Positions 26,324 to 34,465 of a stretch of DNA of 64,000 bases are shown piece by piece. A program made the translations under genes and the position numbers. Source of the DNA: Devosia yakushimensis (GTDB lineage Bacteria > Pseudomonadota > Alphaproteobacteria > Rhizobiales > Devosiaceae); the NCBI RefSeq assembly GCF_030159855.1, contig NZ_BSNG01000001.1, positions 2,604,001 through 2,668,000 on the forward strand, in the 5' to 3' direction. Below the pieces are notes generated by a model that had not been told where the DNA came from, did not search any database, and worked only from the letters and a program-made list of their open reading frames with translations. Position 1 is the first letter of the stretch; each line of letters begins with the position of its first letter.

Positions 26324-27052
26324 TTACACTATGCCTGAGGCCTTGTTCGCGCGCCAAATCTCGAAGCTCTTCTGATGATCCTCGTCAGTCATCGGATAGA
26401 GTCCCAAGATTGAGGCACCGCCCTGGACCCGCTCCAGAACAAATTCTTCGTATGAGGTCATGGCCACCGCCTCGTCGGCGATTTCGTCAGCAATCGCGCG
26501 CGGAATGACCACGACGCCCTCACCATCGCCCACCAAAATATCACCCGGCCATACGGCCACATCGCCACACCCGATGGGCACGTCGATGTCGAGCGCCTGA
26601 TGCAGCGTCAAATTCGTGGGCGCCGACGGACGGTGATGGTAGGCTGGAAAATCCAGAGTGCCGATCTCTGGGCTGTCCCGAAAGCCACCGTCGGTCACCA
26701 CGCCCTCAACACCACGCTGCATCAGTCGCGTAACGAGAATCGACCCGGCCGAAGCGGCACGAGCATCCTTGCGACTATCCATCACCATGACCGAGCCGGC
26801 CGGACATTGCTCAATGGCCTGTCGTTGTGGGTGCGCGCGATCGCGAAACACTTCGAGCGCATTGAGGTCTTCGCGCGCGGGAATGTAACGCAGGGTGAAG
26901 GCGGGCCCAACCATGGTGCGTCCAACGCTGCCTACCGGGCGCACATCCTGGATGAACTGGTTGCGCAGGCCGCGCTTAAACAGGGCGGTGCAAAGGGTCG
27001 CTGCGCTAACGCCGCGCAGTTTTTCGCGGGTCGCTTCGGAGAAATCGGTCAT
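26324..27052 (-). CDS. RraA-like aldolase/decarboxylase (HMG aldolase family)
   Basis: The protein is 242 residues from ATG 27052, preceded by AAGGAA; an upstream in-frame ATG at 27097 lies inside the neighbouring gene's end. Family motifs are GPAFTLRY, the DGGFRD substrate-binding segment and GDGEGVVVIP. Relatives are class II 4-hydroxy-4-methyl-2-oxoglutarate/4-carboxy-4-hydroxy-2-oxoadipate aldolases and oxaloacetate decarboxylases. Such genes are often misnamed as methyltransferases. It is the last gene of the alginate-linked operon, where it could cleave or decarboxylate a keto-acid from the dehydratase upstream. Confidence 0.85.
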   Translation of the reverse strand: MTDFSEATREKLRGVSAATLCTALFKRGLRNQFIQDVRPVGSVGRTMVGPAFTLRYIPAREDLNALEVFRDRAHPQRQAIEQCPAGSVMVMDSRKDARAASAGSILVTRLMQRGVEGVVTDGGFRDSPEIGTLDFPAYHHRPSAPTNLTLHQALDIDVPIGCGDVAVWPGDILVGDGEGVVVIPRAIADEIADEAVAMTSYEEFVLERVQGGASILGLYPMTDEDHQKSFEIWRANKASGIV

Positions 27053-27071
27053 TGGGTTTCCTTGCTTGCAG

Positions 27072-28313
27072 CTACCAGCGTGGTACACGGCGCTCATAGT
27101 GGGGGTCGAATTTTTTCATGTAAGCGGTATCGTCGCGCTCGGCGCCCGCCTCGTAAAGCCCGGCCAGCTTTGCAACTTTTGCCTGATCAAGGACGACACC
27201 CAGCCCCGGTCCTTTGGGCACAGCCAGCGCGCCATCGCGGAACGCAAACACATCGCCTTCAAGCACATCGATACCGGTCCAAGGGTAATGTGTATCGCAG
27301 TCGTAGCTGAGATTTGGCGTCGCCGCTGCTACATGAGCCATAGCGGTCAATGTAATCCCCAAATGGGAATTGGAATGCATCGAAACGCCCAGCTCCAAAG
27401 CCTGGCAGAGCCTGCCCAAATGGGTCGCTGCCCGCATGCCACCCCAATAATGGTGATCCGACAGCACGATCTTGACCGCCCGCTTGCGATAGGCCTCGGC
27501 GATCTGGTCGAATTCGAGCACGATCATATTGGTCGCCAGCGGGATCGACGTGGCGGCGGCGACCTCGGCCATGGCATCCATGCCGATGACCGGGTCCTCG
27601 AGATATTCGAGCACGCCTTCGAGCCGGCTCGCGATATATTTGGCCGTTTCCACGGTCCAGCCACCATTGGGATCAATGCGCAAGGGATGGTCTGGGAATG
27701 CCTCGCGTAGCTTTAGCATGGTCTCGATTTCGAGATCGGGATGCAGCACTCCCCCCTTGAGCTTGAGCGATTTGAAGCCATGCAGGGCAACGAAACGCCG
27801 CGCCTCTTCCACCATCTGGTCGGGGGTCAGCACCTCGCCCCACTCATCGGCGGGCTGTCCGATATGGCCAGCAAACTTGAAAAAGAGGTAGGCACTGAAT
27901 GATACCCGATCCCGCACGGCACCGCCGAGCAGGTCCGATACCGGCCGTCCGAGCAGCTTGCCCTGGATATCCATGCAGGGCACTTCAAAGGCCGAGGTAA
28001 CCACATCGGTTACCTTGTGATCCGCCACGGCCGATTTGGCATTAATGCCTCCGCCCTCGGGAATGGCGGCCAGCACGCGGGCATGCAGGTCATGCAGGTG
28101 AAACGGATCGAGCCCCACTAGCGCCGGCGCGGCCTGGCGCAGACCGGCCAAGGCTTTGATACTGCCATAGCTCTCGCCAAGCCCGACCGTGCCGTCATTG
28201 CAGATCAGTTCGATAATGGTGCGCAAGGCATAGGGCTGATGTACCCCCTTGCAGTTGAGCAAGGGCTTGTCGGGGATGGCGACGGGCGTGAGACGGACTT
28301 CAGCGATGTGCAT
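27072..28313 (-). CDS. Enolase-superfamily sugar acid dehydratase (glucarate dehydratase-like)
   Basis: The protein is 413 residues. Enolase-superfamily features of the glucarate dehydratase group are visible: the catalytic LKLKGG lysines, metal ligands in IDPNGGW and EDPV, ATNM asparagine, SDHHYWGG and the HSNSHLGI histidine. ATG 28313 is chosen (MHIAEVRL), with AGGAA 11 bp upstream. It would dehydrate an aldarate or aldonate to a 2-keto-3-deoxy acid. Substrate is not determined; neighbours suggest a uronate-derived acid. Confidence 0.87.
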   Translation of the reverse strand: MHIAEVRLTPVAIPDKPLLNCKGVHQPYALRTIIELICNDGTVGLGESYGSIKALAGLRQAAPALVGLDPFHLHDLHARVLAAIPEGGGINAKSAVADHKVTDVVTSAFEVPCMDIQGKLLGRPVSDLLGGAVRDRVSFSAYLFFKFAGHIGQPADEWGEVLTPDQMVEEARRFVALHGFKSLKLKGGVLHPDLEIETMLKLREAFPDHPLRIDPNGGWTVETAKYIASRLEGVLEYLEDPVIGMDAMAEVAAATSIPLATNMIVLEFDQIAEAYRKRAVKIVLSDHHYWGGMRAATHLGRLCQALELGVSMHSNSHLGITLTAMAHVAAATPNLSYDCDTHYPWTGIDVLEGDVFAFRDGALAVPKGPGLGVVLDQAKVAKLAGLYEAGAERDDTAYMKKFDPHYERRVPRW

Positions 28314-28330
28314 GGGTTTTGCGTTCCTAA

Positions 28331-29110
28331 TCACCACCACGGCCCGGCGGCCCGCAGGGCCTCGTCGAGCGGGGGCAGTTCATTGTGCCAATGGCGTTCC
28401 CATTCGAGGCTGATCGGAATCGGCCCTGCCGCCCGCAGCAGCGGCAACAATTGCGACATGGGGAACTCCCCCTGCCCCGGCAGCACATAATGGCGGCCAT
28501 CGCCGCGCAGCGCGCTGTCCTTGACGTGGACATGCGCGACATGGGGGGCAATCTCCCGCCAGGTCACGACGGGATCAGCTCCGCCCTTGGCCCAGGTGTG
28601 ATGGGCATCCCAGAGAATGGAGGCAGACGGCAGGCGCTTCACGAACTCGGCTAATTGGCCAGGATGCGCCAGTGCATCATGCGTCTCGATCATCACATCG
28701 GTCACAAGCCCGCGCCGCTGCCGCTCGGCCTGCCATTTGGCAAGCCGCTCGCGGGCGGCCCCATAGTCGGCGTCCGACAGGGTTTCGCCGCCGTCGAAGA
28801 CCCGCAGATAGGGAACCCGCGCCGCCTCCGCCCAGGGCAGGAAGGCCTCCAGCTCATCGAGCCCCGTTTCGTCAAACAAACGCGCCGACGTTCCCAGGGC
28901 TGCGATATGCACGGGAGCTTCCCCGAGCCAATCGGCCAGGCCTTCCGGAGAACCAAATTCATTCTCCAGCGCCTGCGGCACTTCGAGCGAACCGGAGATA
29001 ACGCGCACTTCGATGGCGCCGATGCCATGGTTCCGCGCCAGTTCAGCCGCCTGGCGGACGGAGAGATCGGGGCATCCCAGGGTCGAGAAACAATGCAGCA
29101 AGGCGCTCAT
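28331..29110 (-). CDS. Sugar phosphate isomerase/epimerase family TIM-barrel protein
   Basis: The protein is 259 residues with the xylose-isomerase-like/AP-endonuclease-2 barrel: EVRVISG near the first strands, VMIETHDALAHPG, LWDAHHTWAKGG and HVHVKDSAL metal-binding segments. Members isomerise or epimerise free or phosphorylated sugars and keto-acids. It overlaps the hydroxyacid dehydrogenase gene by 4 bp. The reaction is unknown; it probably interconverts an intermediate between the uronate reductase and the dehydratase. Confidence 0.82.
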   Translation of the reverse strand: MSALLHCFSTLGCPDLSVRQAAELARNHGIGAIEVRVISGSLEVPQALENEFGSPEGLADWLGEAPVHIAALGTSARLFDETGLDELEAFLPWAEAARVPYLRVFDGGETLSDADYGAARERLAKWQAERQRRGLVTDVMIETHDALAHPGQLAEFVKRLPSASILWDAHHTWAKGGADPVVTWREIAPHVAHVHVKDSALRGDGRHYVLPGQGEFPMSQLLPLLRAAGPIPISLEWERHWHNELPPLDEALRAAGPWW

Positions 29111-30129
29111 GCGATGCGATCCAGTTCGGCTTCGGTGACGGGGAACAGTGGCGCCTCGCCTGCGACGAAACGCTCAATCTCGGTGATCGCCAGGTCGGCC
29201 AACCGGCGCAATTCATTGCCCTGGGCGCCGGCAATGTGAGGGGTCAGCACCACATTGGGCAGGTCATAGAATGGACTTTCGGGCGGCAACGGTTCAGGAT
29301 CGGGCGTATCGATCAGCACGCGCAGGCGTCCGGTCTGGACCTCGGCGAGCAGCGCATCGTGATCGATCAGCCAGCCGCGCGCGGTATTGATCAGCACGGC
29401 ATTGTCGGCCATCAGCGCCAATTCCCGCGCCCCGATCATATGCCGCGTCTCGGGCAAGACCGGCGCGTGCAGCGACACGGTATCGGACCAGGCCAGCAGA
29501 TCGTGTAGCTCCATCTTGGCCGCGCCCATAGCCGCGGCTTCGGCGGCGCTGAGAAATGGGTCATAGACGGCGACGGCGAAATTGGCGCACACCAGCATAT
29601 CGATAGTCAGCCGCCCGATACGGGATGCTCCTACAATGCCGATGCGGCGACGGAAATTGCCAAGATGGGAGAGGTCCATGCTAATGCGGGTACCGAAGCC
29701 GCCCATGCCCCGCTGCTGGCGGTGAACATCACGGATGCGGAACACATCCTTGCCGCACATGACGATGGCGGCAAAGGTGAACTCGGCTACAGGGACGGCC
29801 ATAGCCGACACCGCCGAGGTGATGAGGATACCCCGGCGCCAAAAGGGCGGTGGAGCAACGATGCGCACCGAGGCGGCGGCATAGGCAACCAGCTTGAGAT
29901 TGGGCGCGCGGTCGAGCCTCTCCCGATTCAGGGGTGGCACGCCCCAGGCCGCCAGCAGGATGTCGGCATCGCGCAGGGCGGCCGCGCCTGCTGCGCCATC
30001 GAAATCGGTAAAGGCTTCGCGCGACACGATATCGGTAACCGCGGCAAGGCGCGCCCACTCCTCCGACCCAAAGAAACCGGCTGGCAATTCGTGACGCATG
30101 GCCACCAGGAGCTTGGGTTTTGCGGCCAT
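29107..30129 (-). CDS. D-2-hydroxyacid dehydrogenase family oxidoreductase
   Basis: The protein is 340 residues. The Rossmann motif reads GIVGASRIG (Ser in place of the second Gly, seen in one subgroup of this family). Catalytic residues are Arg in NTARGWL, Glu in PEPLPP and His in LTPHIAG. It should reduce or oxidise a 2-keto/2-hydroxy acid with NAD(P). It overlaps both neighbours (ATGA-type), so it belongs to the alginate-linked operon. Confidence 0.87.
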   Translation of the reverse strand: MAAKPKLLVAMRHELPAGFFGSEEWARLAAVTDIVSREAFTDFDGAAGAAALRDADILLAAWGVPPLNRERLDRAPNLKLVAYAAASVRIVAPPPFWRRGILITSAVSAMAVPVAEFTFAAIVMCGKDVFRIRDVHRQQRGMGGFGTRISMDLSHLGNFRRRIGIVGASRIGRLTIDMLVCANFAVAVYDPFLSAAEAAAMGAAKMELHDLLAWSDTVSLHAPVLPETRHMIGARELALMADNAVLINTARGWLIDHDALLAEVQTGRLRVLIDTPDPEPLPPESPFYDLPNVVLTPHIAGAQGNELRRLADLAITEIERFVAGEAPLFPVTEAELDRIA

Positions 30130-31292
30130 CAGGAACGCACCGGATTGAGAACTGGGCGAATATCGCCGCCAATATCAAGCCGCAGGGGCGCTGCGCCTGC
30201 GGCAAGCACAATTTCAAGGGCAAGCGCGGGTCCACTACCTCCAGGCCGCAGGCGGATCGGCGGCGTGCGCAACAGGCCGTTCCACGCCTGAGCCGGATAG
30301 GGCCACATCTGGCCATCGTCGGAGGTGAACGGCGCCAGGGCGATCGACTGCAATCCCCCCTCCTCTCGGTCGGTCAGCACCAGGGACAGGCCGAGAATGC
30401 CTTCATGGGCCGGTACGGCGATTGTGCAGCTCGCCGTGACCCAGGTACCCGCGCCGGGATAGGCAACGTCGTCCGCCAGAACATGTGTGGACGTTCCCAC
30501 CGCCTCGACTATACGTCCCCCTGCCCTCGTGAGGTTGCCAAGGGGATTGTTGATGGCGTCGAACCGGTCATCGGGGGAAACGAGCCGGGACACGGCATTG
30601 GGCACGAGGGCTTCGAGATAGGCCGCCAGCGCCTTGCCCACTGCGAAGCCACCAGTGACGGAGAAATGCGTGCCGTCATTGGAGAACCCAACATGGGGAG
30701 CGCCATCGGGGTCGGCAGTATTCACCCAGGGCGAATTCCAGTCGAAGACATGGCAATTGGCATGGCGGGCAGCGAAATCGAGGCTCATCTGGTTGATCCA
30801 GTGCGCCTTGGCACGCTCGGCCCCGCCTGAAGGCCATTTCTGCGTGCCGCGCGCCAGAATGGGCAAGAGAATAACCGTCTTGCCTGCCTCAAGCAGTGCC
30901 GTCGCAATACAGGTGCGGATTTCGGCGATAGTTTCCTTGGTCTCGACCATCATGTCATTGGTGCCGGCATCGACGACGATCAGGTCGAAATCCTCTCTGA
31001 GCAATCGGGCCACGCGCCGTTCGATCTCAATGGCCTTCTGGCCGGAGACGCCGAAATTGAGCCCGGAGAGAAACCGGCTGACGCCGGGCCTGTTGCTGGG
31101 TTCCCAGCCGGGCACTACCGCCGGATCGTGATGGATCGGGCAGGCCAAGCGGCCATGCGAGAGCACTTCGGCCCAGCTCATCCAGCCGCGCGCCGAGGTG
31201 GCGATATGCGTATCGCTGCCATTGTGGTTCTGCTGCACGAGCGAAGTGCCCAGAATGGCAATTCGTCCGGCGCGGGGGATGGAGATGGCCAT
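30129..31292 (-). CDS. SGNH/GDSL-family hydrolase with C-terminal beta domain
   Basis: The protein is 387 residues from ATG 31292. The SGNH blocks are visible: ILGTSLVQQNH with the nucleophile Ser, NFGVSG, the DAGTNDMM Asn block and NDGTHFSVTG carrying the Asp/His pair. The last 130 residues appear to be a separate beta-rich domain. There is no signal peptide, so it is cytosolic. In an alginate operon the obvious idea is an esterase that deacetylates O-acetylated mannuronate oligomers; this is inference only. A longer upstream frame would run into the SDR gene and is rejected. Confidence 0.8.
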   Translation of the reverse strand: MAISIPRAGRIAILGTSLVQQNHNGSDTHIATSARGWMSWAEVLSHGRLACPIHHDPAVVPGWEPSNRPGVSRFLSGLNFGVSGQKAIEIERRVARLLREDFDLIVVDAGTNDMMVETKETIAEIRTCIATALLEAGKTVILLPILARGTQKWPSGGAERAKAHWINQMSLDFAARHANCHVFDWNSPWVNTADPDGAPHVGFSNDGTHFSVTGGFAVGKALAAYLEALVPNAVSRLVSPDDRFDAINNPLGNLTRAGGRIVEAVGTSTHVLADDVAYPGAGTWVTASCTIAVPAHEGILGLSLVLTDREEGGLQSIALAPFTSDDGQMWPYPAQAWNGLLRTPPIRLRPGGSGPALALEIVLAAGAAPLRLDIGGDIRPVLNPVRS

Positions 31293-31299
31293 GACTGCC

Positions 31300-32049
31300 T
31301 CAGGAAAACAGCACGCCGCCATTGATGTCGTAACAGGCGCCCGTGATATAGGCCGCGTCGTCAGAGGCGAGGAACGCGACCAGCCCTGCCACATCCTCCG
31401 AAGTGCCCTCGCGCTTGAGCAGAGCGGCACCCGCCACCTTTTCCCGCACTTCGGGCTTGGTGAAGGTGTCATGGAAGGCCGTGGCGATCATGCCGGGGCA
31501 GACAGCATTGACACGAATGCGGGGGCCGGCCTCCTTGGCAAGGCCACGGGTGAAGGTCATCACCGCGCCCTTGGAGGTGGCGTAAGCAATGGCGCCCGGT
31601 CCGCCGCCGTCGCGGCCTGCCTGCGAGGAGAAGGTGACGATGGCGCCCCCTTCGGTCATTTTGGGCAGCACCGCCTGGGCGATGAGAAAGAGCGAGGTGA
31701 TGTTGAGGTCCATCACCTGGTTCCAGAAGCTCTCGTCCATCTCGGCCATGGTCTTGCGCGCCACAAGGCCGCCGGCAACATGGACGAGGCCATGGATGGC
31801 GCCGAAGCGGTCACTGGCTGCGGCCACCGCAGCGTCGACCGCCGCTTTCTGCGTCAGGTCCGCCTTGATGGCGAGCGCCTTGCCGCCCAGCTTTTCGATC
31901 TCGGCCACGGCCGAGCGAGCGCCTTCCTCGGCGCCATTATAGGTCAGTACCACATTGGCGCCTTCCTGGGCAAAGCGCAGGGCGCAGGCGCGGCCGATAT
32001 CGCGTCCGGCGCCGGCCACCAGGACGGTCTTGTTGGAAAAGCGCTGCAT
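31300..32049 (-). CDS. SDR oxidoreductase, probable DEH (unsaturated uronate) reductase
   Basis: The protein is 249 residues, a classical SDR: GAGRDIG cofactor loop, LNITS, catalytic Ser in FSSQAG, YATSK and a C-terminal NGGVLFS. It sits directly downstream of the PL15 lyase gene (14-bp gap), as the DEH reductase gene does next to the PL15 lyase gene in Agrobacterium. I therefore infer reduction of 4-deoxy-L-erythro-5-hexoseulose uronate to 2-keto-3-deoxygluconate. Start is ATG 32049. Kinase and aldolase for KDG are not in the window. Confidence 0.8.
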   Translation of the reverse strand: MQRFSNKTVLVAGAGRDIGRACALRFAQEGANVVLTYNGAEEGARSAVAEIEKLGGKALAIKADLTQKAAVDAAVAAASDRFGAIHGLVHVAGGLVARKTMAEMDESFWNQVMDLNITSLFLIAQAVLPKMTEGGAIVTFSSQAGRDGGGPGAIAYATSKGAVMTFTRGLAKEAGPRIRVNAVCPGMIATAFHDTFTKPEVREKVAGAALLKREGTSEDVAGLVAFLASDDAAYITGACYDINGGVLFS

Positions 32050-32062
32050 GGAAAACTCCGCT

Positions 32063-34393
32063 CTAGAATTTCTTGGGAAGGGAAAGCTTGAAACGCTGGT
32101 CATCGACATCGGTGAAATAGATGTCGGTGGAAAAGCCCTGGTCGTCGATAAAGCTGAAGATGCGCTTGGGCGCGTCCAGACTATAGGGCACCAGCAGAGT
32201 GACCAGCGTGTGGTGACGGGAGGCCGGAATGCTAGCCCGGATGTGGTGGTGCTGCTCGAGCCCTTCGGTATCGGCGGGGTCGATTTCGGGGAAGCCATGC
32301 ACCGCCGTGATGGTGGGCGCACCGCCCAACGAGAACACGAATTGCCCATAAAAGCCGGCCCGCTGGCCGTGATAGCGGAAGCTGGTGCGGCCGGCATCGG
32401 GCGCGTTGGTGGTGTGGCACAGCCAATCCAGCGTCACCGGTTCGGCGGCATCGACCCGATCAACAATGACGAAATAGCTGCCATTGACGAAATGTATCTC
32501 GCGCTCAGCCTTTTCGACCAGCGGATTGGCCACCTGATAGGCCGCCGTCGCATCGCCCAGCATGGTCACATGCCCCGGCTGTTCCTCGACCGAGACCACG
32601 CGTCCGGCCGCACGACGGGCCAGCGCCTTGTCCTTTTCGGCATATTGCCCCTTGCCGTTAATCAGGATGGCATTCTTGGAGCGGGTCTGGCGGCGCCAGT
32701 CGCGATGCATGCTGGAATTGAACGCCACATAGTGGCCGGACTGGATGGCCAGGTCCTCGCCATAGGCATAGAGCAGGAAGGCATTCTGGTCGCCGTGACT
32801 ATGGCTCAGCGAGCCATAGGCGCTGGATTTGAAGACGAATTGCATTTGGCGGGCGGGATCGTCCATATGCTGCTGGATGGCGACCCAGCCGATATCCTTG
32901 AACCATTTGACCGCCGGCAGATCGGCGGGCGCCTGTGCCTCGACCGCGGGGAAAGCCTGCCGGTACATGAGATCGTCGAAATTGAGGTCCCACCAACCGT
33001 AATTGTAGAAGGCCATTTCGGTGCCGGCGGCATCGGATTTGAGGCGTTCGAAATACCATTGATAATGGCCATTGCCAGTGACCCCGGCGAACTGGCGCAC
33101 ATTGTAGCCCACCTTGAGGCCGGGCAGATCACCCAGCGTCGAGTCATCGCCAAAGGAGGCACGGCGGGTGCCGGGCGCCTTGGTGTAAAGCGGGAAGGCG
33201 CCAGTGTTCTGGAAGAACGGACGGGCGTAGAGATCGAAATCGAGATAGGAGCGGATCAGGTTGGCCGCCTCGATGAAATAGGCGATCCCGGTCATCCAGT
33301 AATGCGGGCCTTCCGCCCAGCCACCATCGGTGCCCGCCCAGGGCGAATAGAGCGTGGCCAGGAAATCGACAGTATAGTCGAGCCAGCCGGTCGCCTCCGC
33401 ACTCTCCCCGTCCAGCGCAATACAGGCCGGTGTCAAAACCGCCGAAAGCGAACGCACGGCGTGGCTGTCATAAGGAAAGACCTGGATGCGCGCATGGGAG
33501 ATCACGTGGTTGGCCACTTCGCCGGTGCGCGCCAGCAGCACCGCACGCACCTTTGCCCGCTCGTCCTCGGTCAGGTGATCGTGGAGCCAGTCGTAGCCCC
33601 AGGCCAGGGCCACCACGACGCGAAACGCGGCCTCGTCATTATAGGATCGCGCCGTCGCCCCAGCCGGGTCCCAGTCCGCCACAGCCAGCAGCCAGTCGCG
33701 CGAGCGGTCCAGCAGGTCGGTGCGGCCCAGCACCTTGCCGGCGACGGCAAGATGGCGGATGGCGTAGATGATTTCCTGGCAGTCGATATACATCTGCCGC
33801 CACAGCGTCGCGACGCGGATATTGTTGGGATAGGGCTTTGGTTCGGCAATGATCGGCCGATCGATCCAGGGCGCGACTGACTTTTCGTAGAACTGGTCCC
33901 AGCCCGCATGTGTGGCATCGGCTTTGACGGCAACCGAGAAGATCTCCAATTGGTCGGGGTTCATCCACAATCGAGGGTGGCGCATATCGCTCGCGGCGCG
34001 GCGGTCGGCCAGCGAAGGCACCGGCGTTTCCGGCAGGCCCTCGGCCAGATCGAAACTGCGGGTGCGGCTCCAGTCCGACCCCGCTGCGCCGGCCGTTTCG
34101 TCCCAGATGGCGTAGCTCCAGAAATAGCGACCCGGCGCCATAGGCGCCTCTGGAGTGAAGAAGTTCCAGGCCAGATCGGCATGGAGGCTGGTGCGGCCAT
34201 CGGGAAAATCCGCATCGTCCGACACGCGCAGCACATAGCGCGCGCCATCGTCGATATCGGGCAGCCAGGAAAAGCGCGGCGGGTTCTCCGTCGGCGGCCG
34301 ATCGGCATCGGGCATATAGGTGATGGTCAACGAACCCGGCCGGGGTTCATCGAGAACGGATTTGCGCAGATTGGCCGGGGCAGAAGGACGCAT
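32063..34393 (-). CDS. PL15 exo-type alginate lyase (Atu3025-like)
   Basis: The protein is 776 residues, the same length as Agrobacterium Atu3025, to which its sequence is closely similar as I recall it. Key residues fall at the Atu3025 numbers: His311 in SHAVRSL, Tyr365 in GPHYWMTG and His531 in SLSHSHGDQNAF. Domain order is an N-terminal beta domain, an (alpha/alpha) barrel and C-terminal antiparallel beta sheets. There is no signal peptide, so it degrades imported alginate oligo- or polymers in the cytosol from the end, giving monomeric unsaturated uronate. It lies between the AlgQ-type gene and the SDR. Confidence 0.95.
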   Translation of the reverse strand: MRPSAPANLRKSVLDEPRPGSLTITYMPDADRPPTENPPRFSWLPDIDDGARYVLRVSDDADFPDGRTSLHADLAWNFFTPEAPMAPGRYFWSYAIWDETAGAAGSDWSRTRSFDLAEGLPETPVPSLADRRAASDMRHPRLWMNPDQLEIFSVAVKADATHAGWDQFYEKSVAPWIDRPIIAEPKPYPNNIRVATLWRQMYIDCQEIIYAIRHLAVAGKVLGRTDLLDRSRDWLLAVADWDPAGATARSYNDEAAFRVVVALAWGYDWLHDHLTEDERAKVRAVLLARTGEVANHVISHARIQVFPYDSHAVRSLSAVLTPACIALDGESAEATGWLDYTVDFLATLYSPWAGTDGGWAEGPHYWMTGIAYFIEAANLIRSYLDFDLYARPFFQNTGAFPLYTKAPGTRRASFGDDSTLGDLPGLKVGYNVRQFAGVTGNGHYQWYFERLKSDAAGTEMAFYNYGWWDLNFDDLMYRQAFPAVEAQAPADLPAVKWFKDIGWVAIQQHMDDPARQMQFVFKSSAYGSLSHSHGDQNAFLLYAYGEDLAIQSGHYVAFNSSMHRDWRRQTRSKNAILINGKGQYAEKDKALARRAAGRVVSVEEQPGHVTMLGDATAAYQVANPLVEKAEREIHFVNGSYFVIVDRVDAAEPVTLDWLCHTTNAPDAGRTSFRYHGQRAGFYGQFVFSLGGAPTITAVHGFPEIDPADTEGLEQHHHIRASIPASRHHTLVTLLVPYSLDAPKRIFSFIDDQGFSTDIYFTDVDDQRFKLSLPKKF

Positions 34394-34424
34394 CGCCTGC
34401 CGAACTCCTAGAACTGGAAAGGGA

Positions 34425-34450
34425 GGGTGGCGGCAGGGAGACCGCCACCC
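34425..34450 (-). terminator. Intercistronic hairpin after algQ
   Basis: GGGTGGCGG and CCGCCACCC form a 9-bp GC stem with an 8-nt loop. Read on the minus strand it follows the binding-protein stop and is trailed by TCCCTTTCC. It is probably a leaky terminator or mRNA stabiliser that keeps binding-protein expression above that of the downstream enzymes. Confidence 0.55.
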
Positions 34451-34465
34451 GGGAGGACGGAGCCG

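Noticed and set aside
26324..27052. Annotation as a demethylmenaquinone methyltransferase
   Set aside because: RraA-like proteins were historically misnamed this way; no methyltransferase motif is present, and the aldolase/decarboxylase motifs are.
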